Part shown: in pieces, positions 1-6,445 of the stretch
How positions within the stretch are numbered: the stretch's first letter is position 1
How the letters are laid out: each line of letters begins with the position of its first letter
From: Tannerella sp.
Lineage (GTDB): Bacteria; Bacteroidota; Bacteroidia; Bacteroidales; Tannerellaceae
NCBI GenBank assembly: GCA_031268395.1
Contig: JAIRXI010000398.1
Span: 1-7,590 of the forward strand
DNA length: 7,590 nucleotides
Direction: 5' to 3'
Program-made: the position numbers and the translations under genes
The notes under the pieces: generated by a model
Seen by the model: the letters and a program-made list of their open reading frames with translations, nothing else
Told to the model about the DNA's origin: nothing
Database searches by the model: none

Positions 1-128
1 GTTCATAAATTTCTCCATAAAACCAATATTTCCCGTGCCGATATTTGATTGTGTATTTTGTTTGTTTTACTCATCTCGTTGGTTGTTTGCGGCATGGGCT
101 ACAAGCACGCGCCAGCGAGGTATTCCAT
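1..128. other. AT-rich edge segment, no supported gene
   Basis: This stretch lies downstream of the small membrane-protein gene and holds no convincing gene. On the minus strand an ATG at 18-16 opens a frame (MEKFMN...) that runs off the left edge. It could be the start of a neighbouring gene, but no clear ribosome binding site precedes it. The same frame is interrupted by a stop upstream of that ATG. On the plus strand a hydrophobic frame starts at a TTG at 49, but it becomes the antisense of the membrane-protein gene and is probably not coding. Confidence 0.25.
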
Positions 129-386
129 TTATCCGGCAATTAACCAAATTATGCCCAAAACAATACATAACAATCCTCCTCCGCCAAATTTTATTCGGGC
201 AAAACCCCTGCCCCAAAAATTGGCTGTCCCCTGTATTTTTTGTCTATTGAAAGTATGTCCTTTGAAGACCCAATCCCAATTAAAAATAGAAGATAACAAC
301 ATGAATATACCAACCCATACGATGAAAAAACCGAAATATTTCGGATTTTCTTTGAGTAAGTTCCCTGTTCGTTCAAAAATTTCCAT
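129..386 (-). CDS. Small two-helix membrane protein, Imm17-like immunity protein candidate
   Basis: This 85-residue protein has two predicted membrane segments, at about residues 18-36 (FFIVWVGIFMLL region) and 68-84 (GLLCIVLGIIWLIAG). A charged loop joins them, with an NWDWVF motif just after helix 1 and a G-R motif before helix 2. This architecture and length fit the Imm17 family of predicted immunity proteins (two-helix proteins of polymorphic toxin systems). The match is from memory of the family pattern, not a search. Proteins of this type would sit in the inner membrane and protect against a cognate toxin. The ATG at 386 follows the upstream toxin-like remnant by 57 bases, on the same strand, which is the usual toxin-immunity order. 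No clear Shine-Dalgarno site is seen. A small membrane protein of unrelated function remains possible. Confidence 0.6.
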   Translation of the reverse strand: MEIFERTGNLLKENPKYFGFFIVWVGIFMLLSSIFNWDWVFKGHTFNRQKIQGTANFWGRGFARIKFGGGGLLCIVLGIIWLIAG

Positions 387-443
387 AATACAGCACTTTT
401 AATATATCGTCTTTTGTTTTGTCAATCTTTTTCCAGTGAATTT

Positions 444-680
444 TTATTTCAATATATCCCCACCAATTTTAGCGCCCATTGCATATAACGTTCCGGCTGT
501 CGTTCCGTTCGTATTTAATTCGGCCCCATTATAAATTTCATCGAAATAACCCTTTATTGCGAAACTTATCGCCTCAACAGATGAATTATTATCTTCAACA
601 AAATTTGGTGCATAAATACCTGTGCCCTATTTTAATGATACAAAACCAACATAATCTTCTACCTGTAAATTATTGTCTAA
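444..680 (-). pseudogene. C-terminal remnant of an unidentified protein, possibly a toxin tip
   Basis: On the minus strand an open frame of 17 codons (ending GFVSLK) meets a TAG at 629-627. It then continues in the same frame for 60 codons (from GTGIYAPNFVEDNN to GAKIGGDILK) and ends at TAA 446-444. There is no usable ATG before or just after the TAG, and another stop lies at 683-681. The residue composition on both sides of the TAG looks like real protein, so this is most simply a truncated, nonsense-mutated gene end. I do not recognise the family. Because it sits directly upstream of a likely immunity gene on the same strand, it may be the tip of a polymorphic toxin separated from its delivery domains. 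That role is inference. It could also be random open sequence in AT-rich DNA. Confidence 0.4.
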
Positions 681-701
681 TTATTGCCTGTATGACTCTG
701 T

Positions 702-1376
702 CTATTTTGTGAGTTCCGGGATAAAAGACTGTGCGAAACGATCGCACGCATATCCGGAGAGTGCCGACTGCCGCAATACGGCTATCGTCTCCGTCCCCAT
801 GTTGAACAGCAGGTCGACGATGCTCAGGTTCGGGAGAAAGCCGTGTCTCCCGCTGAAGACCTGATAGTAAGGCTTCGGGAGAAAATAGCTGTCCGTGCCG
901 GGATGTTTCGGCCGGATGGATTCGCGGAAGTCGTTCGGGACGGAAGACTCGTAGCGCGAGGTAAGCCGGACATCGGGCCGGAGGTCTGCCAGTTCGCAGA
1001 CCAGTTGCCGGAGCGCTTCGCTGAAGTCGAACAGAAAGTCAAATTTCCGGGCGTAAAACGGCGCGAAATCGTCCCTGTAATATTCGAAAAACGAACTTGA
1101 CCCGTAGGCCGATACCAGCGCCTGCCAGTGGAGGTGGCGCCAGTGTCCGTGGTCAGAAATGCGGATGTCCCTGACCGGACATTTCTCCGTCGGAGGTTTT
1201 TCGACGGGCACCGTCAGTACCTGTATGCCGTTTGCACCGGCAATCAGGCAACGGTTGCGGTACGTCTGTTTCACGTAATTTTCCGCCGCTTCAAGATAGA
1301 CTGTGTCATACGGCAGCAGTTTGGCATAATACTGTACCGGCGCCAGATAGGCCTGAGAAAGATAGACTGCCGCCAT
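702..1376 (-). CDS. WbqC-family protein
   Basis: A 224-residue protein of the WbqC-like family (PF08889 by recognition). Visible family signatures are YLSQAYLAPVQYYAKL at the N-terminus, ENYVKQTYRNRC near residue 35, VRDIRISDHGHWRHLHW near 70-85, FEYYRDDFAPFY near 100 and GFLPNLSIVDLLFNMG near the C-terminus. Length and order look complete. WbqC proteins are linked to polysaccharide or O-antigen biosynthesis loci, but their reaction is not firmly established. In Bacteroidales they are commonly found next to signal peptidase genes, as here. I chose the ATG at 1376 over the TTG one codon upstream. Its first base is the last base of the TGA of the S26 paralogue (TGATG), a one-base overlap that implies translational coupling. 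It is the last gene of the dapB-lepB operon. Confidence 0.88.
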   Translation of the reverse strand: MAAVYLSQAYLAPVQYYAKLLPYDTVYLEAAENYVKQTYRNRCLIAGANGIQVLTVPVEKPPTEKCPVRDIRISDHGHWRHLHWQALVSAYGSSSFFEYYRDDFAPFYARKFDFLFDFSEALRQLVCELADLRPDVRLTSRYESSVPNDFRESIRPKHPGTDSYFLPKPYYQVFSGRHGFLPNLSIVDLLFNMGTETIAVLRQSALSGYACDRFAQSFIPELTK

Positions 1377-2230
1377 CAACGAATCTGCCTGAAAATGCGT
1401 TTACGATCTTTGCTGAACCAGCAAAACCAAACGTTCCCCACGACCGCCTCTCCGGGGATCAGACCCAGATGACGGGAATCCACGGCTTCGTCCGGATCGT
1501 CGGACAGCATCCAGTAATAATCCTGCCGAAAAAGATACGCCGCCACCTCCCTGCCGTCCATCCACAGTCTCCCGTCGAGCACCGACACCCTGCCGTCCGT
1601 CTCGCGCCGAATGGCGTCCCGGTACAGTTTCAGGGAAATTGAATCCGGGCGGCAGACATAGCCGCGGAACGGAACCACAAAGGCATAACTTGCAGATTCG
1701 TCCGCAAGCGGTTCCATTTGCACGATGGACGGCAGGCGTTCCCGGATCATCTGCTCTTCCCCGGCCGTCAGGCGGACGGTCAGGCTTTGCCCGTCTTCCG
1801 ATACATTCCGGCAGGGAATCTCCAACTGCTTTAGGATTTCCAGCAGCGGGATGCTGATGTCTTTCCGGAAGCGGAACAGGCGATCCGGTGCGGGAGCGCC
1901 CGGGAACCACCGTCCGCCCACCCGGAAGCCGCCCGGGGCGATACATACCGTGTCGCCGGGCATACCCGCGCTACGGCTGAGCAGCAGTGACGGACCGGCA
2001 TTGCCGGAAGGGAGGCGGAACAGGACGGTGCGGTTGCGTCCCGGATTGGCCGCACCACGCACCTTGTTCACCAGCACGCAGTCGCCTTTTTGTAGTGTTC
2101 CGCCCATGGAACCGGTCAGGATACGGTACGAGCCGGCGCAGAAGAAGTGCAGCCCCGTCACCGTCAAGATGGCCGGGAGCAGGCAGCCTGCGCAGGGCAG
2201 TGATCGACGCGCCTTCCCTCTCCGGTTCAT
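1376..2230 (-). CDS. S26 signal-peptidase paralogue lacking the catalytic lysine
   Basis: This 284-residue protein has one N-terminal membrane segment (about residues 13-33) followed by an S26 fold. The serine box is present (TGSMGGTLQKGD, Ser41). The lysine box reads SRSAGMPGDTV at 85-95, so the position that is Lys in the active paralogue upstream (KRCVGMPGDSL) is Ser85 (codon AGC). The C-terminal box is SDDPDEAVDSRHLG instead of GDNRHNSADSRSWG, keeping the DSR. The segment between the boxes (about 115-215) contains VRLTAGEEQMIRERLP, which parallels the MPLTAKALEMVRKMP segment of LepB, so the two look like diverged duplicates. Such S26 proteins are usual beside lepB in Bacteroidales. Whether this one cleaves anything is uncertain. 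A Shine-Dalgarno-like AAGGA (2245-2241) sits 10 bases before the ATG, and the gene follows lepB by 30 bases. Confidence 0.85.
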   Translation of the reverse strand: MNRRGKARRSLPCAGCLLPAILTVTGLHFFCAGSYRILTGSMGGTLQKGDCVLVNKVRGAANPGRNRTVLFRLPSGNAGPSLLLSRSAGMPGDTVCIAPGGFRVGGRWFPGAPAPDRLFRFRKDISIPLLEILKQLEIPCRNVSEDGQSLTVRLTAGEEQMIRERLPSIVQMEPLADESASYAFVVPFRGYVCRPDSISLKLYRDAIRRETDGRVSVLDGRLWMDGREVAAYLFRQDYYWMLSDDPDEAVDSRHLGLIPGEAVVGNVWFCWFSKDRKRIFRQIR

Positions 2231-2240
2231 GCGGATTTCA

Positions 2241-2245
2241 TCCTT
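2241..2245 (-). promoter_or_regulatory. Ribosome binding site of the S26 paralogue
   Basis: AAGGA on the minus strand lies 10 bases upstream of the ATG at 2230, in the 30-base gap after lepB. It supports that start. Most other genes in this operon lack a clear site. Confidence 0.5.
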
Positions 2246-2260
2246 GAAACCTGATTTTCC

Positions 2261-3658
2261 TCAGTCCGCGTGTGCCGTCCGGAACATCCGCCCCCAGCGG
2301 ATCCCGCCGTTGAAGAGGTTGCGATCCTTGTCGATCGAGAGCCAGATCAGGATGGGTTTGCCGACGATGTGATCTTCGGGGACAAATCCCCATGAACGGC
2401 TGTCCGCACTGTTGTGACGGTTGTCGCCCATCATGAAGTAGTAATCGTAGCGGAAAGTATAGGACGTTTCCAGCCTGCCGTTGATCAGGACTTTCCCATC
2501 CGGGGTTATTTCCAGCGTGTTGTGTTCGTAGTTCCGGATGCAGCGGCCATAGAGCGCCAGGTTCCGTTCGTCCAGCGTGATGGTGGCTCCTTTCTCCGGT
2601 ATCCAGAGCGGGCCGAAATTGTCGCGCGTCCAGCCGGTATGGTAGCCGGCCGGATATACCGTGCTCCATTCGTCCTTTTCAATCTTCACCTGTCTCACCG
2701 TCGGCATTTTCCTGACCATTTCCAGGGCCTTTGCCGTGAGCGGCATGCAGTACACCGGATTGAAACGGCCTGCCTGGTCAGGCACGAAGCCCAGGTAGGC
2801 CAGCAACTGACGGTAGCTGGCGTTGGCGGAAAGCAGGTTCCGGTCGCTCCGGCTGACGTCCAGCAGGCGGAACTGTTCTTCCGTCAGTACGGCGCCGTCC
2901 GTTTCCACGTAATAGTTGAACTGCACTTTCCCCGGATGTTCTGTCGGCGCGCCGTTGATGAAGAGCCGGTTGTCGACGATTGCCAACGAATCGCCGGGCA
3001 TGCCTACACATCGCTTGACGTAGTTCTCGCGCTTGTCTACCGGACGGTAGATCACGTCGCCGAACCTGCTTTTATTTGCCAGGATCGTCTCCCGGCCATA
3101 CTCTGCGAGCAGCGTGTAGTAGTCGGGGTTCGTCATGTTCAGCGCAACCGTATCGCCGGCCGGGAAGTTGAATACCACAATGTCGTTGCGTTTCACCGTG
3201 CCCGTCCCCCGGACCCGCTTGTAGCCCCATTCCGGCCAGTCAAGGTAAGACTTGCAGTTGAAAAAGGGGATCGTGTTCTGGACCAGGGGGAACGATATCG
3301 GCGTGTTCGGCACCCGCGGGCCGAAACTCAGTTTGCTGACGAACAGGTAGTCGCCCACCAATAGCGTTTTCTCCAGCGAGGAACTGGGTATCTGGTAGTT
3401 CTGGAATACGAACAGGTTAATCAGGTAGACGGCGATCAGTGCAAACAGGACATCGTCTATCCATTCCAGTGCGTCGTGCACCTTCGAGTTTTTCGACCTT
3501 TTCCACGCCCCCCAAGGGATAAAGCGGGTCAGGAATATGTCTGCCAGCACGGCCAGGCCGAGTAGTAGCCACAGGTTTTCCATCCAGAGGGAAAACAGAA
3601 TGTACAGTAGCGACCAGAAGCAGAATCCGATCCACTGTCTTTTTGAAATCTTTTTCAT
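2261..3658 (-). CDS. lepB: Signal peptidase I
   Basis: This 465-residue membrane serine protease removes signal peptides from exported preproteins on the outer face of the inner membrane. The N-terminus has hydrophobic segments at about 10-45 and 68-86. The serine box IPSSSLEKTLLVGD follows, with Ser94 as the predicted nucleophile, then the lysine box YVKRCVGMPGDSL with Lys215 as the general base, and the C-terminal GDNRHNSADSRSWGFVPED box. The protein is much longer than Escherichia coli LepB because of an insertion between the lysine and GDNR boxes. This is the usual size for Bacteroidetes LepB. The ATG at 3658 is 11 bases after the dapB stop. No good Shine-Dalgarno site precedes it, only an AT-rich tract. 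All catalytic residues are intact, so this is the likely active signal peptidase of the pair. Confidence 0.96.
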   Translation of the reverse strand: MKKISKRQWIGFCFWSLLYILFSLWMENLWLLLGLAVLADIFLTRFIPWGAWKRSKNSKVHDALEWIDDVLFALIAVYLINLFVFQNYQIPSSSLEKTLLVGDYLFVSKLSFGPRVPNTPISFPLVQNTIPFFNCKSYLDWPEWGYKRVRGTGTVKRNDIVVFNFPAGDTVALNMTNPDYYTLLAEYGRETILANKSRFGDVIYRPVDKRENYVKRCVGMPGDSLAIVDNRLFINGAPTEHPGKVQFNYYVETDGAVLTEEQFRLLDVSRSDRNLLSANASYRQLLAYLGFVPDQAGRFNPVYCMPLTAKALEMVRKMPTVRQVKIEKDEWSTVYPAGYHTGWTRDNFGPLWIPEKGATITLDERNLALYGRCIRNYEHNTLEITPDGKVLINGRLETSYTFRYDYYFMMGDNRHNSADSRSWGFVPEDHIVGKPILIWLSIDKDRNLFNGGIRWGRMFRTAHAD

Positions 3659-3669
3659 TATATATATGT

Positions 3670-4422
3670 TTAGTTGTTACGATCGTGTACGAAGCCCGTC
3701 CGGCTCTCCAATTGCAGCATGTCTTCCATGCCCAGCCATCCCTTTTTCCCGGCGGCGAACTCGGCGGCGAGCACGGCGCCCAGTGCAAACCCCGACCGGT
3801 TTTTGGCCTCGTGTACGATCCGGATGCAGTCGACATTCGAATCATACATCACCTCATGTGTGCCGGGCACTTCGCCTTCGCGGATGCTCTTGATCACCAA
3901 GTCGGCCGGATCACCCGTTTCGCGAAGCGTCCATCCTTTTTTTCGTTCCAGCCGGGCGGTCAGGTCACCAGCCAGCGTAAGCGCCGTGCCACTCGGCGCA
4001 TCCAGTTTGTGTATGTGATGCGTTTCCGAGAGGCGGACGTCGTAAGCCGGAAAGCCGTTCATCAGCCGGGCCAGGCACCGATTCAGGGCGAAGAACAGGT
4101 TGACGCCAATGCTGTAGTTCGAGGCATAGAAAAACGTCTGTCCTTCCCTTTCGCAAATGGAGCGGACTTCATCCATCCGTTCCAGCCAGCCGGTTGTCCC
4201 GGCCACCACGGGGATACCCGCCTCAAAACACGCCATGAAATTGTCAAACGCGGCTACCGGGGTCGAAAATTCAATGGCCGCGTCCGCGCTCCTGAATGCT
4301 TCGGAGCGGAAGTCGTCCCTGTTGTCCACATCAATGATCGACACGATCCTGTGCCCCCGTTCCCGTGCAGCCGCTTCGACGGCCCGGCCCATCTTCCCGT
4401 ATCCTATAATTGCTATCTTCAT
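3670..4422 (-). CDS. dapB: 4-hydroxy-tetrahydrodipicolinate reductase
   Basis: A 250-residue cytosolic enzyme that reduces hydroxy-tetrahydrodipicolinate with NAD(P)H in the diaminopimelate/lysine pathway, supplying peptidoglycan cross-linking and lysine. The N-terminal Rossmann motif is IIGYGKMGRA (residues 5-14). FSTP (52-55), AGTTGW (74-79) and ASNYSIGVN (100-108) are nucleotide- and substrate-site motifs. The signature ETHHIHKLDAPSGTAL (133-148) carries the expected catalytic histidine (His135/His136) and Lys139. Length is close to the family norm (about 250-270). It is the first gene of the minus-strand operon, with a -7-like element at 4485-4478 upstream. No Shine-Dalgarno site is visible before the ATG at 4422. 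The order dapB-lepB-lepB2-wbqC is typical of Bacteroidales. Confidence 0.97.
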   Translation of the reverse strand: MKIAIIGYGKMGRAVEAAARERGHRIVSIIDVDNRDDFRSEAFRSADAAIEFSTPVAAFDNFMACFEAGIPVVAGTTGWLERMDEVRSICEREGQTFFYASNYSIGVNLFFALNRCLARLMNGFPAYDVRLSETHHIHKLDAPSGTALTLAGDLTARLERKKGWTLRETGDPADLVIKSIREGEVPGTHEVMYDSNVDCIRIVHEAKNRSGFALGAVLAAEFAAGKKGWLGMEDMLQLESRTGFVHDRNN

Positions 4423-4477
4423 CTGTCAAGTTGTTAAAGTCCCGTGCCTTCACCTGTTTTTATGCGGCAAAGGGATG

Positions 4478-4485
4478 CAAATATA
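4478..4485 (-). promoter_or_regulatory. Candidate -7 promoter element for dapB operon
   Basis: TATATTTG on the minus strand matches the Bacteroidetes -7 consensus TAnnTTTG. It lies 56 bases upstream of the dapB ATG in the divergent intergenic region. No good -33 TTTG is visible at the expected spacing, so the call rests on one half of the promoter. Confidence 0.4.
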
Positions 4486-4497
4486 AAGATTTTGTAT

Positions 4498-4505
4498 TAG
4501 ATTTG
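4498..4505 (+). promoter_or_regulatory. Candidate -7 promoter element for the DUF2851 gene
   Basis: TAGATTTG on the plus strand matches TAnnTTTG and lies 28 bases before the ATG at 4534. No convincing -33 TTTG is found about 20 bases upstream. With the opposite element at 4485-4478, it would make a compact back-to-back promoter pair separated by 12 bases. Confidence 0.4.
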
Positions 4506-4519
4506 GGCATTTAATCTTG

Positions 4520-4525
4520 AAAGGA
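4520..4525 (+). promoter_or_regulatory. Ribosome binding site of the DUF2851 gene
   Basis: AAAGGA sits 8 bases before the ATG at 4534 and supports that start rather than the out-of-frame ATG at 4526. Confidence 0.5.
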
Positions 4526-4533
4526 ATGCAAAA

Positions 4534-5817
4534 ATGGAACGTTTACTGCATTATGTATGGAAGTACGGGCTTTATGACGGGGGCAACCTGTACACGGCTG
4601 ACGGTCTTCCGATCACGGTGCTCGATCCCGGCGTCCGGAATCCGGATGCGGGACCGGACTTTTTCAATGCCAGAATCCGCGTTGGCGACATTGTCTGGGC
4701 CGGGAGCGTGGAAATTCACCGCAGGGCGTCGGAGTGGCACACACACCGTCACGACCGCGATCCGGCATACGATTCGGTCGTCCTGCACGTGGTCGAGGAC
4801 GACGACGCACAGGTGCGGCGGACGGATGGCGAAGTAGTCCGTCAGGCCGTGATCCGCGTGCCTTCCGGGGTGAGGGAACAGATGGAGTGGCTGCTCTCGC
4901 GCGATGCGCCGGCGCCCTGTCTCGGCCTCGGCCGGATCCGCGGGATCGAGCCTCTCCACCTGTCGGCCTGGCTGGGCGCCCTGGCCAGTGAACGGCTGGA
5001 GCGGAAGACGGATACCGTCTTTGCGTTGCTGGAGCGTCACGGCGGCGACTGGAACGAGGTCTTCTACATCACGCTGACGCGCAGTTTCGGGTCCGGCGTC
5101 AACGGCGACGCCTTTGAACGGCTGGCCGAAAGTCTCCCCTTCCACTGTATCTGCAAACATCGGGACAGCCGCACGGCCGTCGAGGCGCTGCTCTTCGGTC
5201 AGGCCGGTCTGCTGGCCGGCGTCTGCGGCGACGACGCCTACGTCCGGATGCTACAGCGGGAATATGCATTTTTACAGGGGAAATACCGTCTGCTGCCCCT
5301 CGAGGGCTTCCTGTTCAGGAAGCTCCGCATGCGCCCGGCCAACTTCCCACACGTCCGGCTGGCTCAGCTGGCCGCCATCTGGTCGGCCAACGACACGCTG
5401 TTTTCCGAAATCCTGGAAGACTGCCAGCCAGCGATGCTGAAAAATCGCTTCCTCACGGCCGTCTCTGCCTACTGGGAGACGCACTTTCATTTTGGGGCCA
5501 CCTCGCCACCGGGGAAAAAGCCGGTTGGTGCCGACACGGTAAACGCCGTCCTGATCAACGCGGTGGTTCCCGTGCTGTTTGCATACGGAAGGAAACAGCG
5601 GCAGCCGGCATACGCCGCACGTGCGCTGCAACTGCTGGAGGAGCTTCCGCCGGAACGCAGCAGACTTGTCAAGACGTTTGCAGATGCCGGCATCGAAGTG
5701 AAAAGCGCCGCCGATACGCAAGCCCTCGTCCAGTTGCAGCGCGAATACTGCGAGAAAAGGAAATGCCTCTACTGCCGCATCGCCTACTGTCTGATCCGGA
5801 AGTATGGCAGGATATGA
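4534..5817 (+). CDS. DUF2851 family protein
   Basis: This 427-residue protein is recognised as a DUF2851 family member (PF11013) from its N-terminus. The pattern is ERLLHYVWKYGLY (2-14), then GVRNPDAGPDFFNARIRVG (33-51), WAGSVEIH (55-62), a histidine-rich WHTHRHD segment near 68-74 and VVLHVV near 82. LPLEGFLFRKLRMRPANFPHVR spans about 252-273, where PANFPHVR is a further characteristic stretch. The C-terminus contains CEKRKCLYCRIA, a CxxxxCxxC cysteine cluster. No signal peptide or membrane segment is evident, so it is probably cytosolic. Function is unknown in the family. The His/Asp/Glu cluster near 60-75 hints at metal binding, which is inference. It is transcribed divergently from dapB, and its length looks complete. 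Confidence 0.9.
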   Translation: MERLLHYVWKYGLYDGGNLYTADGLPITVLDPGVRNPDAGPDFFNARIRVGDIVWAGSVEIHRRASEWHTHRHDRDPAYDSVVLHVVEDDDAQVRRTDGEVVRQAVIRVPSGVREQMEWLLSRDAPAPCLGLGRIRGIEPLHLSAWLGALASERLERKTDTVFALLERHGGDWNEVFYITLTRSFGSGVNGDAFERLAESLPFHCICKHRDSRTAVEALLFGQAGLLAGVCGDDAYVRMLQREYAFLQGKYRLLPLEGFLFRKLRMRPANFPHVRLAQLAAIWSANDTLFSEILEDCQPAMLKNRFLTAVSAYWETHFHFGATSPPGKKPVGADTVNAVLINAVVPVLFAYGRKQRQPAYAARALQLLEELPPERSRLVKTFADAGIEVKSAADTQALVQLQREYCEKRKCLYCRIAYCLIRKYGRI

Positions 5818-5944
5818 AGCAGACAGGCCAGGATGTGCAAACCTGTTAAAAAAATGTGATTGCTTAGGCACCTTAAAACACGGCAAAAAAATATAGAAAA
5901 AACGGTTACTTCTTTTTTTCTCTTTGTGTCATGAAATTTTCAAT
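5818..5944. other. AT-rich intergenic region after DUF2851
   Basis: No gene is seen. The DNA changes from GC-rich coding sequence to A- and T-tracts (A7 runs, and a T7 run near 5912-5919). A weak CAGG/CCTG hairpin at about 5829-5845 is followed by an A-run and is not a convincing terminator on the plus strand. TCTCTTTG near 5919-5926 differs from the -7 consensus at one position and could drive the short ORF downstream. Confidence 0.3.
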
Positions 5945-6121
5945 ATGCAAACAACAGACTGGAAAGCAAAATGTAATCTTCAAACACGCAAAAGCAAGGA
6001 GTTGAAAAAGCGGATCAAAGAACTCACAAAAAGTCGTGATGAGCGGAAAGGCAAGTCTGTCCAACACAGGGAACGGGCAGATAAATGGGTTGCCGATTTA
6101 AAAAAATCAAAGACAGATTAA
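5945..6121 (+). CDS. Short charged coiled-coil protein, likely transposon-associated, frameshifted
   Basis: A 58-residue, strongly charged helix-forming protein (MQTTDWKAK... KELKKRIKELTKSRDERK...). I chose the ATG at 5945 over the TTG seven codons upstream. It resembles the short N-terminal or accessory coiled-coil proteins that accompany some Bacteroidetes transposases (DWK, KELKKRIKEL, SRDxxK, HRERAD patterns), by memory only. The frame ends SKTD* right after a run of seven A (6100-6106). If one base of that run is re-read or was lost, the other frame continues IKDRLNGIMQQV and stops at TGA 6142-6144, giving a 66-residue product with a more natural helical heptad ending. No downstream transposase catalytic gene follows on this strand, so the element is decayed or only this part remains. 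Confidence 0.5.
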   Translation: MQTTDWKAKCNLQTRKSKELKKRIKELTKSRDERKGKSVQHRERADKWVADLKKSKTD

Positions 6122-6127
6122 ACGGAA

Positions 6128-6445
6128 TCATGCAACAGGTTTGATTTTAACATCCTGCCATTCTGCGGCCGTTTCGTAAAACCGGCAATCCGATTTTTTG
6201 CTGTAAGACATTTTTTTCGAGTGCTTCAGGCTGCTTACTATTTTACTCAGAGCCAACGGCTTTCCGTCAGGCACAAAGCCGTTTATAACTGAGGCGCCAC
6301 AGAAGAAATAACCGGATATCGTCTTGTGCCGGCCTCGCTTACTCCCGCACCTGTGCTTCATCCGTTCCCGCACTTTAGACAGGCGGATGTATCCCCGACT
6401 GACGGCTGCGACATATAGCGGAAATTGTTTCGGTTCATTTACGGA
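6128..6445 (-). pseudogene. Open fragment, possibly transposase debris
   Basis: On the minus strand a frame is open from 6445 (preceded by TAA at 6448-6446) to TGA at 6130-6128, about 105 codons. A GTG at 6373 and an ATG at 6361 are the only likely starts. The sequence is basic and cysteine-containing (KVRERMKHRCGSKRGRHKTI, GYFFCGASVINGFVPDGK, DCRFYETAAEWQDVKIK). The basic segment and the aromatic C-terminal pattern recall internal parts of DDE transposases, but I cannot name a family, and no catalytic triad can be assigned. Its 3' end overlaps the frameshifted end of the plus-strand coiled-coil ORF by about 17 bases, so both cannot be intact original genes. A small hypothetical protein is the alternative. 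Confidence 0.35.

Noticed and set aside
49..402. Plus-strand frame with a hydrophobic N-terminus
   Set aside because: It starts at TTG without a ribosome site and is mostly antisense to the two-helix membrane protein, which has a better protein pattern.
1377..1379. TTG start for the WbqC-family gene
   Set aside because: The next codon is an ATG that makes a TGATG overlap with the upstream stop, a better start.
1725..2372. Plus-strand open frame of 215 codons
   Set aside because: Antisense to the S26 paralogue, with arginine/proline-rich composition typical of a shadow frame.
2414..3364. Plus-strand open frame of 316 codons
   Set aside because: It is antisense to lepB, whose motifs are unmistakable. 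The length comes from GC-rich codon structure.
3643..4437. Plus-strand open frame of 264 codons
   Set aside because: Antisense to dapB, with no recognisable motifs. dapB signatures on the other strand are decisive.
4543..5160. Minus-strand open frame of 205 codons
   Set aside because: Antisense to the DUF2851 gene, which has family motifs and a ribosome binding site.
5829..5852. Terminator after the DUF2851 gene
   Set aside because: The stem is only about four pairs and is followed by A residues rather than T on the coding strand.
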